The position numbers and the translations under genes are program-made. 64,000 nt of DNA from JAJTFW01 sp046330075 (lineage in GTDB: Bacteria > Bacteroidota > Bacteroidia > AKYH767-A > OLB10). This document shows, in pieces, positions 34,113-42,687 of this stretch. How positions within the stretch are numbered: the stretch's first letter is position 1; each line of letters opens with the position of its first letter. The stretch is from contig JAXLTL010000002.1 of the NCBI GenBank assembly GCA_046330075.1, positions 310,001 to 374,000 of the forward strand. Reading direction: 5' to 3'. The notes under the pieces are model-generated. The model did not search any database, was not told where the DNA came from, and saw only the letters and a list, made by a program, of their open reading frames with translations.

Positions 34113-35591
34113 TTATTCAGCAACCACGCTGCCGATAAGGGTGGCGGCGGTGCAGCGTTCTATTTTTACATTTACATAATCACCGGGCTTCAGATCTCCT
34201 TTGGGGAATACCACCACGGTGTTCTGGGAGTTGCGTCCCGACAGCATCTCTTCTGATTTTTTCGATGTGCCTTCTATCAGTACCCGGTATGTCTGTCCCA
34301 GTCCTTCCTTTGTTCTGACCGCTGAGAGCTGCTGCTGCAAATCCACAATCTCCTGTAATCTTCTGCTCTTGACCTCTTCCGGAATATCGTCGGCAAATTG
34401 CTTCGCAGCCGCAGTGCCCGGACGTTCAGAATATTTGAACATATAGGAGAAATGGTAGCCGGCCCATTCCATCAGACTCAAGGTTTCCTGATGATCTTCT
34501 TCTGTCTCACTGCAGAAACCACTGATGATGTCGGTACTGAGACCGCAGCCGGGAAGGATTCGACGGATACTTTCTATTCTTTCGATGTATTGTTCACGGG
34601 TATAGCCACGGTTCATCTTCTCCAGCATGCGTGTGCTTCCGCTCTGAACGGGAAGATGGATGTACTTGCAGATGTTTTCGTATTTCGCCATCACGTGCAA
34701 TACCGCATCGGTCATGTCGCGGGGGTTGCTGGTGCTGAAACGCACGCGTAAATCCGGATGTACCTGCGCTACTTTCTCAAGCAGATCGGCGAAAGTGGTA
34801 AAGCGGGATTGTTCATCAGCAGGCAAGGTATGGTGTAGTGCGGCATGTACTGTTTCTGGTTCGAGCTCTTTCTTTTGTCCGCCACCCCACCAGAGGTAGG
34901 AATCCACATTTTGTCCGAGCAGGGTGACTTCCCGGTACCCGTTATTGAAGAGTTCACGTGTTTCGGCAACGATACTCTCGGGGTCACGGCTGCGCTCGCG
35001 TCCACGGGTAAAGGGTACCACGCAAAAGGCACACATATTATCACATCCGCGCATGATGGAGACAAAGGCTGTAACACCATTGGATCCTAAACGAACCGGA
35101 CTGATATCGGCATACGTCTCTTCGCGGCTGAGTAAAACGTTCACTGCTTTTTGTCCGCTTTCCACCCGCTCAATGAGGTTGGGCAGGTCGCGGTAAGAAT
35201 CGGGTCCGGCAACGATATCTACCAAATGCTCTTCTTCGAGGAACTTCGATTTCAGGCGTTCGGCCATACAGCCCAACACGCCCACGATGAGACCCGGATT
35301 CTGTTTCTTCAATTTTTTAAAATCCTGTAGTCGCGCCCGCACCCGCTGTTCCGCATTATCGCGAATGGAGCAGGTATTAATAAAGATCACATCCGCCTGA
35401 CCAAAGTCGCGGGTCGTTTCAAAGCCGGTGCCGGTCAAAATCGACGCAACAATCTCACTATCAGAGAAATTCATCTGACAGCCATAGCTTTCCAGAAAGA
35501 GTTTCTTGCCATTCAATTCGATCGCAGGAGCCACCATGGTAGCTTCGCCTTGCCGTTGGTCGTCGATGACCTTATTTCCGTGTTCCAGCAT
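34113..35591 (-). CDS. miaB: tRNA-2-methylthio-N6-dimethylallyladenosine synthase
   Basis: MiaB is a radical-SAM enzyme that methylthiolates i6A37 in tRNAs. The N-terminal UPF0004 domain has cysteines in LESYGCQMNFSDSEI, INTCSIRDNAEQR and VLGCMAERL. The radical-SAM cluster is GCDNMCAFCVVPFTRGRERS (CxxxCxxC). A C-terminal TRAM domain ends the protein (LKPGDYVNVKIERC). The frame extends to 35639, but a TATCTTTG box at 35609-35616 lies within it, so I place the start at ATG 35591 (492 residues, MLEHGNKVIDDQRQ). It heads a five-gene operon with the sigma-54 activator, lptE, the TPR protein and secG. Confidence 0.95.
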   Translation of the reverse strand: MLEHGNKVIDDQRQGEATMVAPAIELNGKKLFLESYGCQMNFSDSEIVASILTGTGFETTRDFGQADVIFINTCSIRDNAEQRVRARLQDFKKLKKQNPGLIVGVLGCMAERLKSKFLEEEHLVDIVAGPDSYRDLPNLIERVESGQKAVNVLLSREETYADISPVRLGSNGVTAFVSIMRGCDNMCAFCVVPFTRGRERSRDPESIVAETRELFNNGYREVTLLGQNVDSYLWWGGGQKKELEPETVHAALHHTLPADEQSRFTTFADLLEKVAQVHPDLRVRFSTSNPRDMTDAVLHVMAKYENICKYIHLPVQSGSTRMLEKMNRGYTREQYIERIESIRRILPGCGLSTDIISGFCSETEEDHQETLSLMEWAGYHFSYMFKYSERPGTAAAKQFADDIPEEVKSRRLQEIVDLQQQLSAVRTKEGLGQTYRVLIEGTSKKSEEMLSGRNSQNTVVVFPKGDLKPGDYVNVKIERCTAATLIGSVVAE

Positions 35592-35608
35592 GATATAATA
35601 AAGGAGTG

Positions 35609-35616
35609 CAAAGATA
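35609..35616 (-). promoter_or_regulatory. -7 promoter box of the miaB operon
   Basis: The minus strand reads TATCTTTG, a perfect TAnnTTTG match, 17 bases before the chosen ATG. It argues against the longer frame starting at 35639. Confidence 0.55.
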
Positions 35617-35660
35617 GGAAAAACAGGGGTGACTGACAAGTTGTCAGAGGGGGATTGATG

Positions 35661-35699
35661 GCCCCGAGGGGGATTCCAGTTTGGAATCCCCCTCGGGGC
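35661..35699. repeat. Perfect 18-bp inverted repeat (hairpin) upstream of miaB
   Basis: Left arm GCCCCGAGGGGGATTCCA (35661-35678), loop gtt, right arm TGGAATCCCCCTCGGGGC (35682-35699): 18 of 18 pairs. No poly-T follows on either strand and both flanking genes point away from it, so it is not a terminator. It directly abuts the 30-bp tandem repeat. A miniature mobile or REP-type element is possible. Confidence 0.75.
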
Positions 35700-35700
35700 G

Positions 35701-35842
35701 GGATGGGATTGATGGGGGTGATGATAAGGGGGATGGGATTGATGGGGGTGATGATAAGGGGGATGGGATTGATGTTGATGATGATAAGGGGGATGGGATT
35801 GATGTTGGTGATGATGATAAAGGGATGAGATTGATAAGGGGG
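35701..35842. repeat. 30-bp tandem repeat (minisatellite)
   Basis: Units start at 35701, 35731, 35761 and 35791, each beginning ggatgggattgatg. The first two are almost identical, the third and fourth carry substitutions, the fourth is 33 bases long, and a degraded partial unit follows to ~35842. The frame through it (35681-35875) translates as repeated GDGIDGGDDK, but because units are multiples of three any frame would stay open, and I do not call it a gene. Confidence 0.75.
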
Positions 35843-35869
35843 ATACTCCGAAACCCTGTAACTATAAAA

Positions 35870-35889
35870 CCCTGAGGCTACGCTCAGGG
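35870..35889. repeat. REP-like palindrome, copy 2
   Basis: CCCTGAG-gctacg-CTCAGGG, followed by cgcaagcgc. It is the inverted counterpart of 1919-1938. The next ~55 bases (cgaaaccccgcaactttgcg ... ttgtaactttc) also recur, as a separate module, near 1938-1995. Confidence 0.6.
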
Positions 35890-36124
35890 CGCAAGCGCTC
35901 CGAAACCCCGCAACTTTGCGACTTTGAAACTTTGTAACTTTGTAACTTTCTCCACCCCTTCCAGCCGTTTTATCCCATTTGTATCCGTTTATTTTTCAAT
36001 CTTAATAAGCTGTTAATCAGTATAGTTGAATAAAAACTGCCAAAACCCCGTTCGGAAGTGATGATTAAAATTCCCTTATTTTGCGCCCTGAACATTAAAT
36101 CCCCTTAACCCCTATACCACCCGA
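35890..36124. other. Intergenic DNA upstream of topA
   Basis: The left third (to ~35950) is the 'aactttgcgactttgaaactttg' repeat module. The remainder is AT-rich and ends in the topA leader. A -7-like sequence (TTATTTTG, ~36076-36083) lies about 40 bases before the topA ATG; it deviates from TAnnTTTG by one base of spacing. No gene is seen. Confidence 0.45.
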
Positions 36125-38698
36125 ATGGCCGATAATTTAGTGATAGTGGAGTCGCCTGCGAAGGCGAAAACAATCGAGGGTTTCCTCGGAAAAGACTTTA
36201 CGGTGAAATCCAGTTTCGGGCACGTCCGCGATCTGGTAAAAAACGATAAAGCAATTGATATTCAGAATGATTTCGCACCTAACTATGAGGTGAGTGAAGA
36301 TAAGTCGAGGGTGGTGGATGAACTGCGCCGCCTGGCGAAAAAAGCGAAGACCGTTTGGTTAGCGACGGACGAGGACCGCGAGGGGGAGGCCATTTCATGG
36401 CACTTGTTTGAGTCCCTCGACCTGAAAAAGGCTAACACTAAACGTATTGTTTTTCACGAGATTACGAAGAAGGCGATCAAGGAAGCGGTAGAAAATCCAC
36501 GCTTTATAGATATGCATCTGGTGGATGCTCAACAGGCTCGTCGTATTCTGGATCGTCTGGTGGGTTTCGAGCTTTCTCCGGTATTATGGAAAAAAGTAAA
36601 GCCGAGTTTATCGGCTGGTCGCGTGCAATCGGTGGCGGTTCGTCTGATCGTAGAGCGTGAACGTGAAATTGAAGCGTTCCAGAGTCAGTCTGCGTTTCGT
36701 GTGATCGCCATCTTTAAAGTAAAGGATAAGAAAGGAAATATCTCCAATCTCAAAGCCGAACTCCCGCACCGTTTTCCGAAAGAAGCCGATGCGGAAGCCT
36801 TTTTAAAGAAAGTAGCCGATGCAGCATTTAAGATTGATAACCTCGAAGTAAAACCCGGAAAAAAATCTCCCGCAGCTCCTTTTACAACTTCCACACTGCA
36901 GCAGGAAGCTTCGCGAAAACTGGGCTTCAGTGTTGCACAAACCATGGTGATTGCACAACGCCTTTACGAAAGCGGAAAGATCACCTATATGAGGACGGAC
37001 TCGGTGAATCTCTCCCAGCTCGCCCTCGATGCAGCGAAAGATGCCATCAGCAAACAGTACGGCAAACAATATTCACATACCCGTCAGTTTCGTACCAAGA
37101 GTGCGAATGCGCAAGAGGCTCACGAAGCGATTCGTCCGACGTATATGGAGATGAGTTCTATCGACGGAGAAAGTGCAGAAAAGCGTCTCTATGAACTGAT
37201 CTGGAAGCGTACCATCGCCAGTCAGATGGCTGATGCGCAGCTGGAGCGTACCATCGTGAGCATCTCCAACAATAAATCAAAAGATATTTTTCAGGCAACC
37301 GGTGAGGTGATCCGCTTTGACGGTTTCCTCCGCGTATACATGGAAGGTACCGACGATGAAAACGAAGAAAACGAGAGTGGGCTTCTTCCTCCTCTGGAAA
37401 TCGGCCAGCACCTCGACCTTGACAATATCACGGCTACCGAGAAATTTTCGTCACCACCTGCCCGTTATACGGAGGCAAGCCTGGTAAAGAAACTCGAAGA
37501 ACTCGGTATCGGCCGTCCTTCTACCTATGCACCAACCATCTCCACTGTTCAAAAGCGTGGCTATGTGATCAAGGAAGACCGGATGGGTAAAGAACGCAGT
37601 TTCTCGGTGCTGATGCTGCGCAACGGAAAAGTATCCGGAGAAGTAAAAACGGAAACCTACGGCAGCGAAAAAGCCAAGATGTTTCCCTCTGATATCGGCA
37701 CTGTTGTTACTGACTTTCTGGTTGCCAATTTCCCGGTTATCATGGACTATAACTTCACGGCGAACGTTGAAGAAGAGTTCGATGAAATTGCCAATGGACA
37801 TCTGCAATGGACCAAAATGATCAAGAAGTTTTATGGTCCATTTCACAAGTCTGTTGAGCAAACGGAGAAGCACAGCGAAAGGGCTACCGGCGAACGCATC
37901 CTGGGAAAAGATCCGAAGACCGGTCGTCAGGTATCTGCCCGCATCGGACGTTTTGGTCCGCTCGTTCAGATTGCCGGAAAAACCGAAGAAGACAAACCAC
38001 AATATGCGAAGCTCCGCAGTGGACAACGCCTCGAAACCATCACTCTTGAAGAAGCTCTGGACCTCTTCAAGATGCCAAGAAATCTGGGCACCTATGAAGG
38101 AGAAGAAGTGGTCATCGGCATCGGACGATTTGGTCCCTACGTACGACATGGAAGTGTTTTTGCATCCCTTTCCAAAGAAGACGATCCCTACACGGTTGAC
38201 CTCGATCGTTCCATAGAAGTGATTGAAGCAAAGAAGAAAGCCGAACGCGAAAAGATCATCAGGGTCTTCAAAGAGCGCAGCGATGTGCAGGTATTAAAAG
38301 GAAGATGGGGTCCCTATCTGGTTGTTGATGGCGGAAACTACCGTATTCCCAAAGACAAAGACGCGGCAAAACTGACGCTCGAAGAATGTCTGGAGATTGC
38401 AGAAAACGGAACTCCGAGCGGAGGAAAAGTACGCCGATTCGGAAAGAAAACCGCTGCAGCGAAGGAAACTCCAGCATCGAAGGCAGCAGCAAAAGCCAAG
38501 CCTGCAGCACGCAAGGCACCGGCCAAAAAATCATCCGCAGCAAAAAAGGCAGCGCCTGCCAGGAAAACTCCGGCGAAGAAAGCCGCACCTGTGAAAAAAG
38601 CCGCGGCAAAAAAGGCTGCTCCGGTAAAAAAGGCAACGCCGGCAAAGAAAGCTCCTGCCAGGAAAGCCGCGAAAAAAGCAACAGGCAAGAAGAAATAA
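36125..38698 (+). CDS. topA: DNA topoisomerase I with histone H1-like tail
   Basis: Type IA topoisomerase relaxes negative supercoils. Of 857 residues, the TOPRIM domain has NLVIVESPAKAKTIEGFLG with the catalytic Glu, and the DEDREGEAISW acidic motif. The active-site Tyr is in GKITYMRTDSVNLS. Instead of Cys4 zinc fingers the C-terminal domain has three Toprim_C repeats (GRFGPLVQIAG, GIGRFGPYVRHG, GRWGPYLVVDGG). From ~775 to 857 the chain is almost wholly Lys/Ala/Pro (repeats of AAKKAAPARKTP type), like histone H1 or bacterial HU-tail proteins, probably for nonspecific DNA binding. The next gene starts nine bases after its stop. Confidence 0.97.
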   Translation: MADNLVIVESPAKAKTIEGFLGKDFTVKSSFGHVRDLVKNDKAIDIQNDFAPNYEVSEDKSRVVDELRRLAKKAKTVWLATDEDREGEAISWHLFESLDLKKANTKRIVFHEITKKAIKEAVENPRFIDMHLVDAQQARRILDRLVGFELSPVLWKKVKPSLSAGRVQSVAVRLIVEREREIEAFQSQSAFRVIAIFKVKDKKGNISNLKAELPHRFPKEADAEAFLKKVADAAFKIDNLEVKPGKKSPAAPFTTSTLQQEASRKLGFSVAQTMVIAQRLYESGKITYMRTDSVNLSQLALDAAKDAISKQYGKQYSHTRQFRTKSANAQEAHEAIRPTYMEMSSIDGESAEKRLYELIWKRTIASQMADAQLERTIVSISNNKSKDIFQATGEVIRFDGFLRVYMEGTDDENEENESGLLPPLEIGQHLDLDNITATEKFSSPPARYTEASLVKKLEELGIGRPSTYAPTISTVQKRGYVIKEDRMGKERSFSVLMLRNGKVSGEVKTETYGSEKAKMFPSDIGTVVTDFLVANFPVIMDYNFTANVEEEFDEIANGHLQWTKMIKKFYGPFHKSVEQTEKHSERATGERILGKDPKTGRQVSARIGRFGPLVQIAGKTEEDKPQYAKLRSGQRLETITLEEALDLFKMPRNLGTYEGEEVVIGIGRFGPYVRHGSVFASLSKEDDPYTVDLDRSIEVIEAKKKAEREKIIRVFKERSDVQVLKGRWGPYLVVDGGNYRIPKDKDAAKLTLEECLEIAENGTPSGGKVRRFGKKTAAAKETPASKAAAKAKPAARKAPAKKSSAAKKAAPARKTPAKKAAPVKKAAAKKAAPVKKATPAKKAPARKAAKKATGKKK

Positions 38699-38707
38699 AA
38701 CGCTGCC

Positions 38708-39880
38708 ATGTTAGAAGCGTATTTTGAACCGGTTTCCGGTGATCATGTTCCGGGTGTGGGAGGCGGACTCCCGCCGGATGCCCTCGGACAATTTATTCTT
38801 GCGTATACCACTGACGGCGTATTCCCCTCATTTGAAGGCGCACGTATTGCACTGATCGGAGTAGGAGAAGAGCGGGGTTCATTTGGGAATACCGGATGTG
38901 CCGGCGGGCCGGATAAAATCCGTGCTGAATTATACAAACTCAAGAAGCATGCCCAGACTTTACCCATCATCGACCTGGGCAATTTGCGTATAGGCCATAC
39001 CGTTAGTGATACATACGCCGCCATTGCAACCGTGGTGCACGAACTCTTAACCCACCGTGTCATTCCGGTCATACTGGGTGGCAGTCAGGATCTCACCTAC
39101 GGACAATATGGCGGATACAAGCTCTCGGAACAGATCATCAACATCGTATCTGTAGATGCCCGCTTTGATCTCGGCTTACCGGAAGAACCCAATAACAGTC
39201 ATACCTATCTAGGCAAAATCATTCTCGAGCAGCCCAACTATCTGTTTAACTTCAGCAATCTTGCTTATCAGACCTATTTCACCGGGGTTGACAATGTAGC
39301 GCTGATGAAAAAGATGCACTTTGACACTTACCGGCTGGGACAGGTACAAACCGATGTACAGGATACGGAGCCGGTGGTAAGGAATGCCGATCTGGTCACG
39401 GTGGATATATCCGCAGTACGGCAAAGTGATGCACCCGGATCAGCGCACGCCGGCCCCAACGGACTCTATGGCGAAGAACTCTGTCAGATCATGCTCTATG
39501 CTGGAATGAGTGACAAGCTCAGCGGCATCGGATTTTACGAATACAATCCTGCGTACGACCGGCATACACAGACGGCACAACTCGTTGCACAAGCGGTTTG
39601 GTATTTTCTGGAAGGGGTAGGGCAGCGGAAGATGGATGTACCGATCAGCAATCCCAACAGTTACCTCACCTACAGGGTCACACTGGAAGAACTGGATCAG
39701 GAAATCACCTTCATCAAAAGCATGCGCAGCGACCGGTGGTGGATGAAACTACCCACTGACGGCGCCCGCAACCGATACCTCAGCCAGCACCTGTTACCCT
39801 GCACCTACAAAGACTACCAGCAAGCCTGCAACAATGAAGTTCCGGACCGTTGGTGGAACGCAGTACACAAGATGGTTTAA
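38708..39880 (+). CDS. Arginase/formimidoylglutamase-fold protein with altered metal site
   Basis: This 390-residue protein has the ureohydrolase fold, aligned by VIPVILGGSQDLTYGQ, IVSVDARFDLG, LVTVDISAVRQSDAPG and the C-terminal SGIGFYEYNP. The di-manganese ligands are changed: the GGxH His is Gln127, the DAH His is Arg152 and the second Asp of the SxDxD motif is Ser235, while Asp150, Asp154 and Asp233 remain. Normal hydrolysis of arginine or formimidoylglutamate is therefore doubtful. It lies nine bases behind topA and upstream of PorP/gldKLMN; my recollection is that a similar gene sits there in other Bacteroidota. A scaffold or regulatory role is inference. Confidence 0.82.
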   Translation: MLEAYFEPVSGDHVPGVGGGLPPDALGQFILAYTTDGVFPSFEGARIALIGVGEERGSFGNTGCAGGPDKIRAELYKLKKHAQTLPIIDLGNLRIGHTVSDTYAAIATVVHELLTHRVIPVILGGSQDLTYGQYGGYKLSEQIINIVSVDARFDLGLPEEPNNSHTYLGKIILEQPNYLFNFSNLAYQTYFTGVDNVALMKKMHFDTYRLGQVQTDVQDTEPVVRNADLVTVDISAVRQSDAPGSAHAGPNGLYGEELCQIMLYAGMSDKLSGIGFYEYNPAYDRHTQTAQLVAQAVWYFLEGVGQRKMDVPISNPNSYLTYRVTLEELDQEITFIKSMRSDRWWMKLPTDGARNRYLSQHLLPCTYKDYQQACNNEVPDRWWNAVHKMV

Positions 39881-40219
39881 GGTTTTTTCAGTTGAGTTTT
39901 ATCATTTTACACCAGGCAACGAACAAGATTTCTACTATTCATCACCGTTAAACTGACTACTGGCCCCGATCCATCTCACTTGATTTAGTGAACCGGTTGC
40001 GGCCTTTGGTGCATAAGTGTCAAATTTAAGTATTGATTATCAGTCACATTTAAAATATTTCAAACAGAAGCCTGTGCAATCCCTAATTAACTATTTTAGT
40101 CCCGCTCAAGAGGAGATTTCCGCAGCACAAACAAAGGCTGTCGGGAGTGCCCTTTTGGGTTTGTAAATATTATTTACGTACTTTAACCCCCCGAATAACC
40201 CGAATCCTATCATAATCGT
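39881..40219. other. Intergenic region before the T9SS cluster
   Basis: No coding frame or RNA gene is evident. There is an imperfect hairpin around 40128-40165 (caaacaaaggctgtcggg ... cccttttgggtttg) and an AT-rich stretch just before the gene, where the gldKLMN cluster promoter probably lies. I find no perfect TAnnTTTG box. Confidence 0.4.
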
Positions 40220-41134
40220 ATGAAGAAACTTTTAACTGTAATCGCGGCCGGATGTCTGACAACGGCAGTCTTCGCTCAACAAGACCCGCAATTCAGCCAG
40301 AACATGTTCAACAAGCTCTGGACGAATGCCGCAACAGCAGGAAGTAATGAAGCTATCTGCGCAAGTTTACTCTATCGTGCCCAATGGGTAAGTTTTGACG
40401 GTGCACCCAAGTCAGGTGTATTGGGAATAGAGGCTCCGCTGATGGACAACAAAGTTGGAGTTGGTTTAAGCATCGGCACTGACGAAATCGGTTTTGAGAA
40501 ATCGCTCACAGCGAAGCTGGCGGCTGCTTACCATTTTAATCTGGGTTCAGGCAAGCTGGGTGTAGGTCTGGATTTCGGGATTTTACAGAATTCCATTGAC
40601 GGAAAGTTTACTGCTCCTGACGGAACGGCAAACGACCCTGCCATCCCGCAAAGCTCCGTTAGCGGAACAGCATTTGACATGGGCGGCGGATTGTATTATC
40701 ATTCGGAAAAAATCTATGTAGGGTTTTCGGGTTCACACTTGATGGAAAGCAAGGTGAAGCTTGATAAATTCGACAAGCAATACAAGCGCCATTACTATGG
40801 AATGATCGGGTATAACTGGGAACTTACGCCCAGTGTAACCCTCAAGCCGATGGTGTTCGTGAAAAACGTATCCGGCAACACCACCTTTGATGTGAACGTA
40901 AACGCTCACTTCAACAATAAATTCTGGCTGGGTTTGTCATATCGTAATGAAGATGCTATTGTTGGCATGTTGGGCCTGACCTTGTTTGACAACCTGCGTT
41001 TAGGCTACGCATACGACTTTACTACTTCAGAATTAAAGGATTACAGCGACGGTACACATGAAATCATGTTAGGCTACTGCTTCAACGTGAAGAAAAAGAT
41101 ACCGGTAAGTATCCGAAACGTAAGATTCCTCTAA
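40220..41134 (+). CDS. PorP/SprF family T9SS outer-membrane protein
   Basis: This 304-residue protein has a signal peptide (MKKLLTVIAAGCLTTAVFAQ) and the PorP_SprF pattern: QDPQFSQNMFNKLWTNAATAG, then RAQWVSFDGAPKSGVLGIEAPL, and a C-terminal membrane beta strand region (YDFTTSELKDYSDGTHEIMLGYCF). PorP proteins are outer-membrane beta-barrels of the type IX system, some used for attaching particular cargo. It is 144 bases ahead of gldK, the position where porP often precedes the porKLMN genes. A second paralogue lies at 50511-51494. Confidence 0.9.
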   Translation: MKKLLTVIAAGCLTTAVFAQQDPQFSQNMFNKLWTNAATAGSNEAICASLLYRAQWVSFDGAPKSGVLGIEAPLMDNKVGVGLSIGTDEIGFEKSLTAKLAAAYHFNLGSGKLGVGLDFGILQNSIDGKFTAPDGTANDPAIPQSSVSGTAFDMGGGLYYHSEKIYVGFSGSHLMESKVKLDKFDKQYKRHYYGMIGYNWELTPSVTLKPMVFVKNVSGNTTFDVNVNAHFNNKFWLGLSYRNEDAIVGMLGLTLFDNLRLGYAYDFTTSELKDYSDGTHEIMLGYCFNVKKKIPVSIRNVRFL

Positions 41135-41278
41135 TAATCGGAATATATACGGGATTCAGAGAAACTATCTTTGATTGCAAACGTATACTCGATCCGGAAT
41201 AGTGTGTTATAATAAACAGATGATTCCGGCGTTCGATGTTACGTTGAATGCAAACCCGAACCCAAAAGCGAACAAAGC

Positions 41279-42580
41279 ATGAAAAACCTGATTATTGCTT
41301 CCCTCGCACTGCTGCTGCTAAGTAGTTGTGGAGGCGGTAACCGTGGTCAACTGGTGGGGGTACAAGGACGTGAGAAATGGTATCAGGCCGATCCATACGG
41401 CATGGTATTTATTCCTCAGGGATCCTTTAACATGGGTCCCAGCGACCAGGATGTTCCCTACGCCCAAAACGCAATGGCAAAGACTGTGTCGATGCATGCG
41501 TTTTACATGGACAACACGGAAATCACGAACAACGAATATCGTCAGTTCGTGTATTGGGTGCGTGATTCACTGGCACACAGGCTGCTTGGTGGAGACCACC
41601 TGATTGAGGAAGGAGAGTATGGAGAGCGGATTAACTGGGACGAGCGCATCAAGTGGGACGACGAGGAGAACGTCGAGACCCTTGCTGAGTTGTTCCTGCC
41701 TGAAAGTGAGCGTTTTTATCGTCGTAAAGAGATCGACTCACGGAAACTGAATTTCGAATATTACTGGATTGATCTCCAGGCAGCTGCGCAAAAAGATTAC
41801 AGCCGTGACCGCGATCCGGCAGCAGCTTCACTGGCGAACCGTCCACAAGGCCGTACCGACCGTTCGGTATACATCAAGAAAGAGATTATAAACGTATATC
41901 CTGACACGCTGTGCTGGATACACGATTATACCTATTCTTTCAATGACCCAATTACCAAAGCATACTTCTGGCATCCGGCGTATGATGACTATCCTGTTGT
42001 TGGCGTAAGCTGGACGCAGGCAAAAGGTTTCTGTGTTTGGAGAACGCAGTTGCTGTCATCCTATCTGGAATCTATGGATGAGACCTATGTACAGGATTAT
42101 CGTCTGCCGACAGAAAGTGAGTGGGAATATGCATCACGTGGAGGTTTAGCGAACAACCCATACCCTTGGGGTGGTCCGTATACACGAAACAGCCGTGGAT
42201 GCTTTCTGGCCAACTTCAAGCCTTTGCGTGGTAATTACATTGACGACGGTGGATTCTATACTGTGAAGGCAACAGCGTACTGGCCGAACGATTACGGTCT
42301 GTATTGTATGGCCGGAAACGTAGCAGAATGGACCAGCAATGCCTATGATGAGTCAGCGTACAGTTTTATTCATGATCTGAACCCGGATTACACGTATGAT
42401 GCGAAGGACACTGATCCTCCGGCATTAAAGCGTAAGGTGATTCGCGGAGGCTCATGGAAAGACATCGGTTATTATATTCAAACCGGATCACGCAGTTACG
42501 AATACCAGGATACCTGTAAGGCTTATATCGGATTCCGTTGTGTAATGGACTTCCTGGGACGTGACAAAGCCGACTTCTGA
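41279..42580 (+). CDS. gldK: T9SS ring lipoprotein GldK/PorK
   Basis: This 433-residue lipoprotein has the lipobox LSSCGG (Cys17) and a formylglycine-generating-enzyme-like (sulfatase-modifying) fold: MVFIPQGSFNMG, MDNTEITNNEYRQFVYW, RLPTESEWEYASRGG, GNVAEWTSNAYDE and RGGSWKDIGY. With GldN it forms the large periplasmic ring under the outer membrane in the type IX secretion and gliding machine. FGE enzyme activity is not expected. It is first in the gldK-gldL-gldM-gldN order, which is intact here. Confidence 0.95.
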   Translation: MKNLIIASLALLLLSSCGGGNRGQLVGVQGREKWYQADPYGMVFIPQGSFNMGPSDQDVPYAQNAMAKTVSMHAFYMDNTEITNNEYRQFVYWVRDSLAHRLLGGDHLIEEGEYGERINWDERIKWDDEENVETLAELFLPESERFYRRKEIDSRKLNFEYYWIDLQAAAQKDYSRDRDPAAASLANRPQGRTDRSVYIKKEIINVYPDTLCWIHDYTYSFNDPITKAYFWHPAYDDYPVVGVSWTQAKGFCVWRTQLLSSYLESMDETYVQDYRLPTESEWEYASRGGLANNPYPWGGPYTRNSRGCFLANFKPLRGNYIDDGGFYTVKATAYWPNDYGLYCMAGNVAEWTSNAYDESAYSFIHDLNPDYTYDAKDTDPPALKRKVIRGGSWKDIGYYIQTGSRSYEYQDTCKAYIGFRCVMDFLGRDKADF

Positions 42581-42687
42581 TCAGCACACACACCATTAAC
42601 CGGAGACCCTCAACCATCTCCGGTGCGGTAACCATATTATCAAAACACAATCAATCTTAACCAAAACCATTAAAACTCGAGAACAAC

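Noticed and set aside
35681..35875. 64-codon open frame with GDGIDGGDDK repeats
   Set aside because: It lies wholly in a hairpin and 30-bp tandem repeat, runs on into a dispersed repeat, and any frame stays open in a 30-bp repeat. No start signal was seen.
37451..38149. 232-codon minus-strand frame opposite topA
   Set aside because: Antisense shadow of an unambiguous topoisomerase domain, without start signals.
38338..38709. 123-codon minus-strand frame rich in Phe and Ala, hydrophobic
   Set aside because: It is the antisense shadow of the Lys/Ala tail of topA. The composition follows from the Lys codons read in reverse.
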